Origin: an uncultured Kroppenstedtia sp.
GTDB lineage: Bacteria; Bacillota; Bacilli; Thermoactinomycetales; DSM-45169
Direction: 5' to 3'
Assembly (NCBI GenBank): GCA_959600065.1
Contig: CAUGKZ010000107.1
Coordinates: 1-6,323 of the forward strand
DNA: 6,323 nucleotides
This document shows positions 1-5,164 of this stretch, piece by piece. The notes under the pieces were generated by a model that did not search any database, had not been told where the DNA came from, and saw only the letters and a program-made list of their open reading frames with translations. Made by a program: the position numbers and the translations under genes. Positions within the stretch are counted from its first letter, which is position 1, and each line of letters begins with the position of its first letter.

Positions 1-20
1 TTGAACCGAGATCCATGTCT

Positions 21-48
21 ATTGTAATTCAACAGCGTTTTCAGACAA
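21..48 (-). promoter_or_regulatory. Possible leftward (divergent) sigma-A promoter
   Basis: Read on the minus strand, TTGTCT (plus-strand 43-48) is followed after 16 nt by TACAAT (plus-strand 21-26). The -10 matches consensus at 5 of 6 bases and the -35 at 4 of 6. Transcription would start near position 14 and leave the window to the left, so it would serve a divergent gene that is not visible here. No reading frame in the window supports that gene. Such matches arise by chance in AT-richer intergenic DNA, so this is tentative. Confidence 0.25.
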
Positions 49-68
49 GGTGAACTTGCGTTTGCAGA

Positions 69-88
69 GGGGCGGGATGGGGTGGGGG
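69..88 (+). other. G-rich block with G-quadruplex-type pattern
   Basis: Four G-runs of 4, 3, 4 and 5 bases are separated by loops of 1, 2 and 1 bases (C, AT, T). This fits the G3+N1-7 quadruplex rule with very short loops. The block lies about 75 nt upstream of the operon -35 box, in a segment with no convincing gene. It is on the non-template strand for rightward transcription and is C-rich on the template strand. A structural or regulatory role is inference only. Confidence 0.5.
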
Positions 89-163
89 AGAAAAAAGATT
101 TTGGCACGTGGGGATGATGACTTTTTCACAAGGCTTCTAGCATCGAGAATAATAATCAGACCA

Positions 164-192
164 TTGACAACATTCCTGTTGTTGTGTAATCT
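164..192 (+). promoter_or_regulatory. Operon promoter (sigma-A type)
   Basis: A perfect -35 hexamer TTGACA occupies 164-169. Two overlapping -10 readings exist: TGTAAT at 185-190 (5 of 6 matches, 15-nt spacer) and TAATCT at 187-192 (3 of 6 matches, ideal 17-nt spacer). Either puts the transcription start near 197-200, about 40 nt before the regulator's start codon. The inverted repeat at 194-215 covers that start site, so a protein bound there would block initiation. No other good promoter was seen between the genes, so this one probably drives the whole cluster. Confidence 0.6.
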
Positions 193-193
193 G

Positions 194-215
194 AAAACAA
201 GCAAGCGCTTGTTTT
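194..215. promoter_or_regulatory. Probable TetR-family operator (inverted repeat)
   Basis: AAAACAAGC at 194-202 and GCTTGTTTT at 207-215 are perfect reverse complements separated by 4 nt. A second, overlapping reading is the 10-bp palindrome CAAGCGCTTG at 202-211. The site starts just after the -10 region and covers the likely transcription start, the usual place for a TetR-family repressor operator. The first gene downstream is a TetR-family regulator, so autoregulation by that protein is the simplest reading. Which of the two dyad axes is used cannot be decided from sequence. Confidence 0.6.
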
Positions 216-219
216 GAGT

Positions 220-229
220 AGGTGAGGTG
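220..229 (+). promoter_or_regulatory. Ribosome binding site of the regulator gene
   Basis: AGGTGAGGTG ends 9 nt before the ATG at 239. The in-frame GTG at 227 lies inside this element, so it is unlikely to be the start. This places the first residue at the ATG, giving a 197-residue protein. Confidence 0.6.
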
Positions 230-238
230 TTTTGCACG

Positions 239-832
239 ATGTCCCGAATCGGACGTAGGGAACAAATATTGGAAAAATCCAGTCAGTTGTTTCGCACCAA
301 GGGATATCACGGGACGACGATCCGGGATATATCCGAAGCCAGCGGCATTCTCTCCGGAAGCTTGTATGCCCATATCAAGTCCAAGGAAGATCTTCTCTTT
401 GAGATCACGGATCGAGGGGCGGAGTTGTTTCTCCGTTCCCTGCGGCCGGTGGTGAGGAGCGACGAGGATCCGGTGATCAAACTGCGGAAGGGGCTGGTGG
501 CCCACATCCGGGTGATCACGGAAAATCTGGAGGCGGCGACGGTCTTCTTTCATGAATGGAAGGCGCTTACGGAGGAGCGGCGCCGGATCATCCAGGAGAA
601 ACGGGACGAGTATGAGGCGATGTGGGCGGAGTTGTTAAGCGAAGGGGTGAAGAGAGGTCGTTTCCGACTGGCCGATGAAAAGTTTGCCCGCCTGCTGATC
701 CTGTCGGCGGCCAATGGTCTGTATCAATGGTATAACCCGCAGGGAGATCTGTCGCCGGAGGAAGTGGCAGACCGTTTTACCACCATCTTGCTGTCGGGAT
801 TCACCGGCGGCGAAGGAGGCGAGAATCGGTGA
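239..832 (+). CDS. paaR: TetR/AcrR-family transcriptional regulator, PaaR-like
   Basis: This is a one-component DNA-binding repressor of 197 residues, typical of TetR-family length. Residues 4-50 form the TetR N-terminal domain: a first helix (REQILEKSSQLF), the conserved KGYHGTTIRDIS segment and the recognition-helix region with SGSLYAHIKSKEDLL. The rest (about 55-190) is the helical ligand-binding and dimerisation domain, ending in the AANGLYQWYNPQG...LSPEEVA pattern common in TetR regulators of acyl-CoA metabolism. It is the first gene of the phenylacetate cluster and overlaps paaA by four bases, so it is probably PaaR-like, sensing phenylacetyl-CoA or a related thioester. That ligand is known for TetR-type PaaR of Thermus and is inferred here. 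An inverted repeat over its promoter suggests autorepression. The start at 239 was chosen on its ribosome site; a GTG at 227 is the alternative. The family call is firm, the ligand is not. Confidence 0.88.
   Translation: MSRIGRREQILEKSSQLFRTKGYHGTTIRDISEASGILSGSLYAHIKSKEDLLFEITDRGAELFLRSLRPVVRSDEDPVIKLRKGLVAHIRVITENLEAATVFFHEWKALTEERRRIIQEKRDEYEAMWAELLSEGVKRGRFRLADEKFARLLILSAANGLYQWYNPQGDLSPEEVADRFTTILLSGFTGGEGGENR
813..819 (+). promoter_or_regulatory. Ribosome binding site of paaA, inside the regulator gene
   Basis: AAGGAGG lies within the last codons of the regulator gene and ends 9 nt before a GTG start at 829. It supports the GTG start and the GTGA overlap between the two genes, so paaA has its own ribosome entry as well as possible translational coupling. 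Confidence 0.75.
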
Positions 833-1767
833 GTCTGGAGGAGCGCCATGCCCGCTTCATGGAGCGGATCCAGCGTGGCGAGAAGATCGAGGCGACGGAC
901 TGGATGCCTGAGGAGTACCGGAAGTTGCTTCTTAAACTGATTCATATGCACGGTGTTAGCGAGATCATGGGAGCTTTCCCGGAGAAAGAGTGGGTGCCCA
1001 AGGCTCCGACTCTGAAGCGGAAACTGGCGATTATGGCCAAAGTGCAGGATGAGGTGGGACATGGCCAGCTTTTGTTGCGGGTGGCGGAGGACTTGGCCGC
1101 CCCCTTGGGTAAGACCCGGGAAGATCTGATTGAGGACCTGATTGAAGGACGGGTCAAATTTCACAATGTGTTTCACATGGAGTCTCCCACTTGGGCGGAT
1201 GCTGGGGTGATCGGTTGGTTAGTGGACGGGGCGGCCATCGTCAATCAAGCGGCCCTGCTCAGCACTTCCTATGGCCCTTATGCTCGGGTGTTGAAGCGAA
1301 TCTGTGCGGAGGAGAGCTTTCACATGCAACACGGAGAAAACATCATCCTCGCCCTGGCTGGAGGGACCCAAATGCAGCGACAGATGTTGCAGGAGGCGGT
1401 CAACCGCTGGTGGGAATCGCTTCTCTTTTTCTTCGGTCCGGTGGAAGTGACGCCAGCGGCCCGGCGGATGCTGGATTACAAGATCCGGACGAAGACCAAT
1501 GAGGAACTTCGCCAACAATTTTTAAATAAGTATGTACCGCGGATTCGCTCTCTGGGGCTGACCATTCCCGACCCGGACCTCTCCTACGATGAGAAGGAAG
1601 GCAGATGGAACTTCACCCCGCCGGATTGGGAGAAGTTCGGGGAGATTGTGAAACGGAACCGGGGTCCCAAATCGGTGGAGCGGATCGGGCTCCGGCGGTT
1701 CGCCCATGAAGAGCAGCGATGGGTTCGGGAAGCGATGGTCCGCTCTCGGGAGTTACAGAGCGTGTGA
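829..1767 (+). CDS. paaA: 1,2-phenylacetyl-CoA epoxidase, catalytic subunit PaaA
   Basis: This is the oxygenase subunit that uses O2 to convert phenylacetyl-CoA to its ring 1,2-epoxide; it works in the cytoplasm in complex with PaaC and PaaB. The protein has 312 residues, close to E. coli PaaA. It has the family's ferritin-like helices and signature segments DWMPEEYRK (24-32), KVQDEVGHG (71-79), WADAGVIGWLVDGAAIVNQ (122-140), SYGPYAR (147-153) and EESFH (161-165). The apparent diiron ligands are E45, E75, H78, D133, E162 and H165, showing the two ExxH motifs expected of the family. The GTG start overlaps the stop of the regulator gene (GTGA) and is backed by AAGGAGG. Its C-terminal WVREA motif is also typical. 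The assignment is clear from sequence pattern alone; the ligand numbering is my own reading of the motifs, not a structural alignment. Confidence 0.97.
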   Translation: MSLEERHARFMERIQRGEKIEATDWMPEEYRKLLLKLIHMHGVSEIMGAFPEKEWVPKAPTLKRKLAIMAKVQDEVGHGQLLLRVAEDLAAPLGKTREDLIEDLIEGRVKFHNVFHMESPTWADAGVIGWLVDGAAIVNQAALLSTSYGPYARVLKRICAEESFHMQHGENIILALAGGTQMQRQMLQEAVNRWWESLLFFFGPVEVTPAARRMLDYKIRTKTNEELRQQFLNKYVPRIRSLGLTIPDPDLSYDEKEGRWNFTPPDWEKFGEIVKRNRGPKSVERIGLRRFAHEEQRWVREAMVRSRELQSV

Positions 1768-1791
1768 TGGGGATAAAGGAGTGAAAAGAAG

Positions 1792-2175
1792 ATGGATGAC
1801 CAAAAGCGACGTGGGGAATACGACGTGTTTGAGGTGTTTGTGCAGAAGACTCAGGCAGACTTCCATGTCCATGTGGGAAGCGTGGTCGCTCCCTCCCCAG
1901 ATGTAGCTCTGTTGACTGCCCGAGAAAATTTTTTGCGCAGGGAGAAAGCCGTCAATCTCTGGATTGTCCCTCGGAACGGGATTTACGCGACTTCTTATGA
2001 TGAACCGGATTGGTTCGCCCGGGAGATGGATCGGCGGTATCGGGAAGTGGGGGGCTATTCGGAAAACGGACGCCTTTGGAAAATGTACCGGGAGCGAGCG
2101 TTGCATCTGGAGGATATCGTTCGGGATCTGAAGGAAACCCCATCCGGGAGTGAAGATAGGGGGGAGGCGAGATGA
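1792..2175 (+). CDS. paaB: 1,2-phenylacetyl-CoA epoxidase subunit PaaB
   Basis: PaaB is a small non-catalytic subunit of the phenylacetyl-CoA epoxidase, thought to bridge PaaAC heterodimers in the larger assembly. The 127-residue product shows the family core: DVFEVFVQ (11-18), HVHVGSVVAP (25-34), ALLTARENFLRR (39-50) and NLWIVPRNGI (55-64). It is longer than the roughly 95-residue E. coli protein. The extra length is a short charged N-terminus and a charged, probably helical tail from about residue 92 onwards, rich in Arg, Lys and Glu. The ATG follows AAAGGAG by 10 nt and begins 24 nt after the paaA stop. The end overlaps the start of paaC by four bases (ATGA). Position between paaA and paaC and the core motifs make the call secure. 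Confidence 0.93.
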   Translation: MDDQKRRGEYDVFEVFVQKTQADFHVHVGSVVAPSPDVALLTARENFLRREKAVNLWIVPRNGIYATSYDEPDWFAREMDRRYREVGGYSENGRLWKMYRERALHLEDIVRDLKETPSGSEDRGEAR

Positions 2176-2966
2176 ACATCGAACAGGCAGATCAGGCTCG
2201 GCAGGATCCCACATACCGGAAGGCGCTGGTGGAATTGTTGTATCAGTTGGCTGACGATGAGCTTTGTCTGGGACACCGGGATTCCGAGTGGCTGGGAGTG
2301 GCTCCGGACTTGGAAGGGGATGTCGCCTTTAGCTCTATTGCTCAGGATGAGGTGGGTCATGCCATATTCCATCTGGAACGGCTCCATGAGCTGGGGGAGG
2401 CGGATCCCGATACCTTGGCCTTTTCCCGTGGGCTGAATGAGCGGCGGAATGCGGTGTTGATGGAACGGCCCAATGGAGATTGGGCGAAGACGATTCTGCG
2501 TCATTTTCTCTATGATATGTTTGACGATGTCCGGACCGAGGCGCTCCTCGCTTCCAGTTACCGTCCCTTGGCGCAAGGGATGGCCAAGATCCAGCGGGAA
2601 GAGTACTATCATCTGCTGCACCTAAAGCTGTGGTTCATCCGCCTCGCCCGTGGGGGCGGGGAGGCCCGCCACCGGATGGAACAGGCGCTGGCCGAGGTGT
2701 GGCCGGAAGTGGGCGATCTGTTCTCCTTGGGGGAAGGGGAGGAGGAATTGCTCCGTCACGGCCTGATCCAATGCGGGTCGGGTGAGCTGATGCATCGCTG
2801 GGTGGAGCGGGTGAAGCCGGTCTTTCAGGAGGCGGAGCTCCTCTGGCCGGGACTTCCGCCACAACCGGAGTTGCAGGGCCGCTCGGGTGAACATACCCAA
2901 GATTTGGCGGAGATGATCAGAACCCTGTCTGAAGTATACACTTCAGACCCGGCGGCTTGCTGGTAG
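2172..2966 (+). CDS. paaC: 1,2-phenylacetyl-CoA epoxidase subunit PaaC
   Basis: PaaC is the ferritin-like partner of PaaA; in E. coli it forms the PaaAC core but carries no metal. The 264-residue product shows the family features: the ADDELCLGHRDSEWLG helix (27-42), the APDLEGDVAFSSIAQDEVGH segment (44-63), a PNGDWAKTI motif (100-108) and REEYYH (142-147). Residues E30, E60, H63, D115, E144 and H147 have nearly the same spacing as the diiron ligands of PaaA in this operon (30, 3, 52 versus 55, 29 and 3 residues). This subunit may therefore have kept a metal site. The ATG overlaps the paaB stop (ATGA) and is preceded by a GGGGGAGG-type ribosome site. The end of the gene contains a tight inverted repeat at 2927-2948. 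The family call is firm; metal binding is inferred. Confidence 0.93.
   Translation: MNIEQADQARQDPTYRKALVELLYQLADDELCLGHRDSEWLGVAPDLEGDVAFSSIAQDEVGHAIFHLERLHELGEADPDTLAFSRGLNERRNAVLMERPNGDWAKTILRHFLYDMFDDVRTEALLASSYRPLAQGMAKIQREEYYHLLHLKLWFIRLARGGGEARHRMEQALAEVWPEVGDLFSLGEGEEELLRHGLIQCGSGELMHRWVERVKPVFQEAELLWPGLPPQPELQGRSGEHTQDLAEMIRTLSEVYTSDPAACW
2927..2948 (+). repeat. Perfect inverted repeat / RNA hairpin at the paaC-paaD junction
   Basis: GTCTGAAGT (2927-2935) and ACTTCAGAC (2940-2948) are perfect reverse complements around the 4-nt loop ATAC. The stem would form in mRNA within the last codons of paaC, about 17 nt before the paaD ribosome site. No U-tract follows (the next bases are CCCGGCGG), so it is not a standard intrinsic terminator. 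Its arms do not resemble the putative operator at 194-215 although the geometry is the same. Confidence 0.55.
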
Positions 2967-2971
2967 GGGGG
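2965..2971 (+). promoter_or_regulatory. Ribosome binding site deciding the paaD start
   Basis: AGGGGGG overlaps the paaC stop codon and ends 6 nt before the ATG at 2978. The upstream candidates, TTG at 2957 and ATG at 2972, lie before or directly against this element and lack usable spacing. The ATG at 2978 is therefore preferred. Confidence 0.55.
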
Positions 2972-2977
2972 ATGGAG

Positions 2978-3457
2978 ATGAAGGAAACCATGGTTTCAGA
3001 GTTGATGGAAGCTTTGCAGGAGGTGAAGGATCCGGAGATACCCGACCTCAGCATTGTGGAGTTGGGAATGGTCAACCAGGTGACCGCGGAGGCCGGGGAG
3101 GTATGGGTGGAACTTACTCCTACCTTTGTTGGTTGCCCCGCCTTGGATTGGATTGCCGACCACGTGAAGGAAAAGTTATCCCCAGTGAAGGGAGTGGCCC
3201 AGGTGAAGGTCTCCTTTGTGATGGACCCACCCTGGACCAGCGAACGCATCACACCGGAAGGTCGGGAAAAACTGAAGGGTTTCGGGATCGCTCCGCCCCG
3301 AGCCAGAGGGGAAGATCCCATGGACCTTGCGCCGGAGTGCCCCTTCTGCGGTGCCGAGGGGGGCGAAGTGCTCAATTTGTTCGGTCCCACGGCCTGCCGG
3401 TCCATCTTTTACTGCCGCAATTGTCACCAGCCCTTTGAAGGGATGAAACCTATTTGA
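2978..3457 (+). CDS. paaD: Phenylacetate degradation protein PaaD (MIP18/DUF59 family)
   Basis: PaaD belongs to the MIP18/DUF59 family of iron-sulfur assembly-type proteins and is needed for epoxidase activity, probably by helping mature a metal cofactor; the exact role is not settled. The 159-residue product has the DUF59 fold at residues 6-90, with DPEIPDLSIVELGMV (18-32), the conserved-Cys segment TPTFVGCPA (47-55, C53) and MDPPWTSERIT (82-92). A C-terminal zinc-ribbon-like module follows, with C121-x2-C124 and C146-x2-C149, plus C140 in the PaaD hallmark FGPTAC. The start at 2978 leaves an 11-nt gap after paaC. Two in-frame upstream starts (2957, 2972) would only add up to seven residues. 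The zinc-ribbon tail separates PaaD from general SufT/MIP18 proteins. Confidence 0.93.
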   Translation: MKETMVSELMEALQEVKDPEIPDLSIVELGMVNQVTAEAGEVWVELTPTFVGCPALDWIADHVKEKLSPVKGVAQVKVSFVMDPPWTSERITPEGREKLKGFGIAPPRARGEDPMDLAPECPFCGAEGGEVLNLFGPTACRSIFYCRNCHQPFEGMKPI

Positions 3458-3460
3458 CCG

Positions 3461-3468
3461 GGAGGAGG
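3461..3468 (+). promoter_or_regulatory. Ribosome binding site of paaK, supporting a TTG start
   Basis: GGAGGAGG ends 7 nt before a TTG codon at 3476. The next in-frame ATG is at 3500, 31 nt away, too far to use this site well. The TTG start also gives the conserved N-terminal helix of the ligase. Confidence 0.7.
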
Positions 3469-3475
3469 AACCTTC

Positions 3476-4792
3476 TTGTTTCAGCCTGAACTTGAAACCA
3501 TGCCCCGGCGTGAACTGGAGAAACTCCAATTGGATCGCCTCCGGTGGACTGTGGACCGGGTATATCACCTGGTTCCCTTTTACCGGCGAAAGCTGGAGGA
3601 GACCGGGGTGCAGCCGGATAACATCCAGAGTTTAAAAGAACTTCACCACCTCCCTTTCACATATAAGAAGGATCTCAGGGATCATTATCCCTTTGGGTTG
3701 TTTGCTGTGGAGCAGGAGGAGCTGTCCCGTATTCATGCTTCCTCCGGAACTCGGGGTAAACCGACGGTGGTGGGCTATACCTCTAACGATCTCCGACATT
3801 GGGCGGAAGTTTGTGCCCGTGCCATCGTGATTGCCGGAGGGCGGGCCGGGGATGTGTTTCACAATGCTTATGGCTATGGTCTATTTACTGGGGGATTGGG
3901 ATTGCACTATGGAGCGGAACGACTCGGGGCGACGGTGGTTCCTGTCTCCGGCGGCAATCGTTCCCGACAGGCGGCACTGATCCGTGATTTTCGCCCTCGG
4001 GGAATCGCAGGCACCCCCTCCTTCCTACTCAGTCTGGGAGAAAAAATAAAGGAAGAGGGCGACCACCCTCAGAATACCGCTTTGGAATATGGGATCTGCG
4101 GCGCGGAACCTTGGACGGAGGAAATGCGGGACACTTTGGAGGCACAGTGGGGAATCGATGCTTTGGATATCTATGGTTTGTCAGAGGTGATCGGCCCTGG
4201 AGTGGCCATGGAGTGCCGGGAAGCCAAGGAGGGGCTCCATATCGCTGAAGATCATTTTCTGGCAGAGGTGGTGGACCCTGAGACAGGGGAGCCTCTCCCA
4301 GAGGGAGAGTTCGGGGAGCTGGTGTTCACCTCGCTCACCAAGGAGGCCTTCCCCGTGCTTCGCTACCGGACGGGAGATATCGCTTCTCTGCATCGGGAAC
4401 CTTGTCGTTGTGGACGCACTCATACCCGGATGTCCCGTATTAAGGGGCGGCTGGATGATATGTTGATTATCCGCGGGGTCAATCTATTCCCCTCGGAGAT
4501 GGAGGCAGTGGTGTTGGGAGTGGAGGAAGTGGCTCCCCACTACCAACTGTTGGTCAGTCGGGAAGGGGGAATGGATCGGATCACTCTGGAAGTGGAGGGA
4601 TCCGATCGCTTGCTCCAGTCGATGGAAGGGGGGTTCGATCCAGAGCACGAAAAATGCAAACAAATATGTAAGCGGTTGCAGGAGGTGTTGAAGGAGACCT
4701 TGGGTGTAACCACCGGTGTGACATTGAAAGCCCCGCAGTCGATCCCACGTAGCGAAGGCAAGGCTTTGCGGGTGATCGATCAGCGCAGTTGA
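3476..4792 (+). CDS. paaK: Phenylacetate-CoA ligase PaaK
   Basis: PaaK is a cytoplasmic adenylate-forming enzyme that converts phenylacetate, ATP and CoA to phenylacetyl-CoA, AMP and pyrophosphate, the entry step of the pathway. The 438-residue product has normal family length. Visible motifs are the phosphate-binding loop SSGTRGKPT (89-97), YGYGLFTGGLGLHYG (132-146), GICGAEPW (206-213), YGLSEVIGPG (233-242), the RYRTGD motif (296-301), the CRCGR segment with paired cysteines (310-314), and RIKGRLDDMLIIRGVN (321-336) at the hinge to the C-terminal domain. The N-terminal segment with VPFYRRKLEE (33-42) is also typical. Translation starts at TTG with a strong GGAGGAGG site, 18 nt after paaD. 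The usual reductase gene paaE does not lie between paaD and this gene. The call is secure; activity on related aryl acids cannot be excluded. Confidence 0.97.
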   Translation: MFQPELETMPRRELEKLQLDRLRWTVDRVYHLVPFYRRKLEETGVQPDNIQSLKELHHLPFTYKKDLRDHYPFGLFAVEQEELSRIHASSGTRGKPTVVGYTSNDLRHWAEVCARAIVIAGGRAGDVFHNAYGYGLFTGGLGLHYGAERLGATVVPVSGGNRSRQAALIRDFRPRGIAGTPSFLLSLGEKIKEEGDHPQNTALEYGICGAEPWTEEMRDTLEAQWGIDALDIYGLSEVIGPGVAMECREAKEGLHIAEDHFLAEVVDPETGEPLPEGEFGELVFTSLTKEAFPVLRYRTGDIASLHREPCRCGRTHTRMSRIKGRLDDMLIIRGVNLFPSEMEAVVLGVEEVAPHYQLLVSREGGMDRITLEVEGSDRLLQSMEGGFDPEHEKCKQICKRLQEVLKETLGVTTGVTLKAPQSIPRSEGKALRVIDQRS

Positions 4793-4836
4793 ATCGGGGA
4801 TGAAGCGGGGGAAAGTCCATTCGTATATATGATGAG

Positions 4837-4845
4837 AAGGGGTGA
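4837..4845 (+). promoter_or_regulatory. Ribosome binding site deciding the EthD-family start
   Basis: AAGGGGTGA ends 5 nt before the ATG at 4851. The in-frame GTG at 4842 falls inside this element and is therefore unlikely to be the start. Confidence 0.55.
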
Positions 4846-4850
4846 GATCC

Positions 4851-5162
4851 ATGGTGAAATTGATCGCATTGTATCGCTATCCCGAGGATCCAGAGTCTTT
4901 CGACAAACATTACGAACAGGTGCATACGCCCCTGGTGGAAAAGATGCCGGGTCTGAAAAAACTGGAGGTGACCCGAATTCAGGGAGCTCCCATGGGCGGG
5001 GAAGCTCCATATTATCTGGAAGCGGCCATGTATTTTGCGGACCGTGACGCATTGGATGCCGCTATGAACTCTCCTGCGGGGAAAGCTACCGCCAAAGATC
5101 TGATGGGCTTTGCCGGTTCTCGGGTCACCATGATGATCGGTGAAGTGGACCGGGAGGGATAA
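4851..5162 (+). CDS. EthD-family small protein (dimeric alpha-beta barrel)
   Basis: This is a 103-residue protein with the EthD-type ferredoxin-like fold: a first strand MVKLIALYRY (1-10), the PEDPESFDKHYEQVHTPLV segment (11-29) with the family's H20 and H25, and MPGLKKLEVTRI (32-43). A second repeat-like half follows, with YYLEAAMYFADRDALDAAM (54-72). The family is named after a protein needed for ethyl tert-butyl ether oxidation and includes members of unknown role as well as cyclase- and decarboxylase-like enzymes. Its place between paaK and paaH, only 2 nt before paaH, ties it to phenylacetate breakdown. Its reaction cannot be named from sequence. Possible roles are handling a reactive epoxide or oxepin intermediate, or a side-product cyclase; both are guesses. 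A 58-nt gap after paaK contains no convincing terminator or promoter. Confidence 0.85.
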   Translation: MVKLIALYRYPEDPESFDKHYEQVHTPLVEKMPGLKKLEVTRIQGAPMGGEAPYYLEAAMYFADRDALDAAMNSPAGKATAKDLMGFAGSRVTMMIGEVDREG

Positions 5163-5164
5163 AG

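Noticed and set aside
19..237. 72-codon minus-strand frame covering the leader region
   Set aside because: It reads through the promoter and operator, has no ribosome site or recognisable domain, and covers low-complexity G-rich sequence.
227..238. GTG start at 227 for the regulator, adding four residues
   Set aside because: The codon lies within the AGGTGAGGTG ribosome site, which is correctly spaced for the ATG at 239.
1741..1762. 6-bp inverted repeat CGCTCT / AGAGCG at the end of paaA
   Set aside because: The stem is short with a 10-nt loop and no U-tract, so it does not stand out from chance.
2055..2621. Long minus-strand open frames over the operon (for example 188 codons at 2055-2621, 162 at 2917-3405, 153 at 1753-2214)
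   Set aside because: They lie opposite well-identified paa genes, have no recognisable domains or consistent ribosome sites, and are expected from GC-rich codon bias on the other strand.
2984..2997. 14-bp perfect palindrome GAAACCATGGTTTC at codons 3-7 of paaD
   Set aside because: A palindrome of this length is expected by chance about once in a few windows of this size, and as RNA it gives only a 5-bp stem; no partner site was seen.
4574..4607. 9-bp inverted repeat GATCGGATC / GATCCGATC with a 16-nt spacer inside paaK
   Set aside because: It is built from repeated GATC-type codons in the middle of a coding region with a long spacer; it looks like a chance product of composition.
4793..4850. 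Possible promoter in the gap before the EthD-family gene (TATGAT at 4828-4833)
   Set aside because: The -10-like hexamer is good, but no -35-like sequence lies at usable distance, and it sits almost on the ribosome site. No terminator precedes it either.
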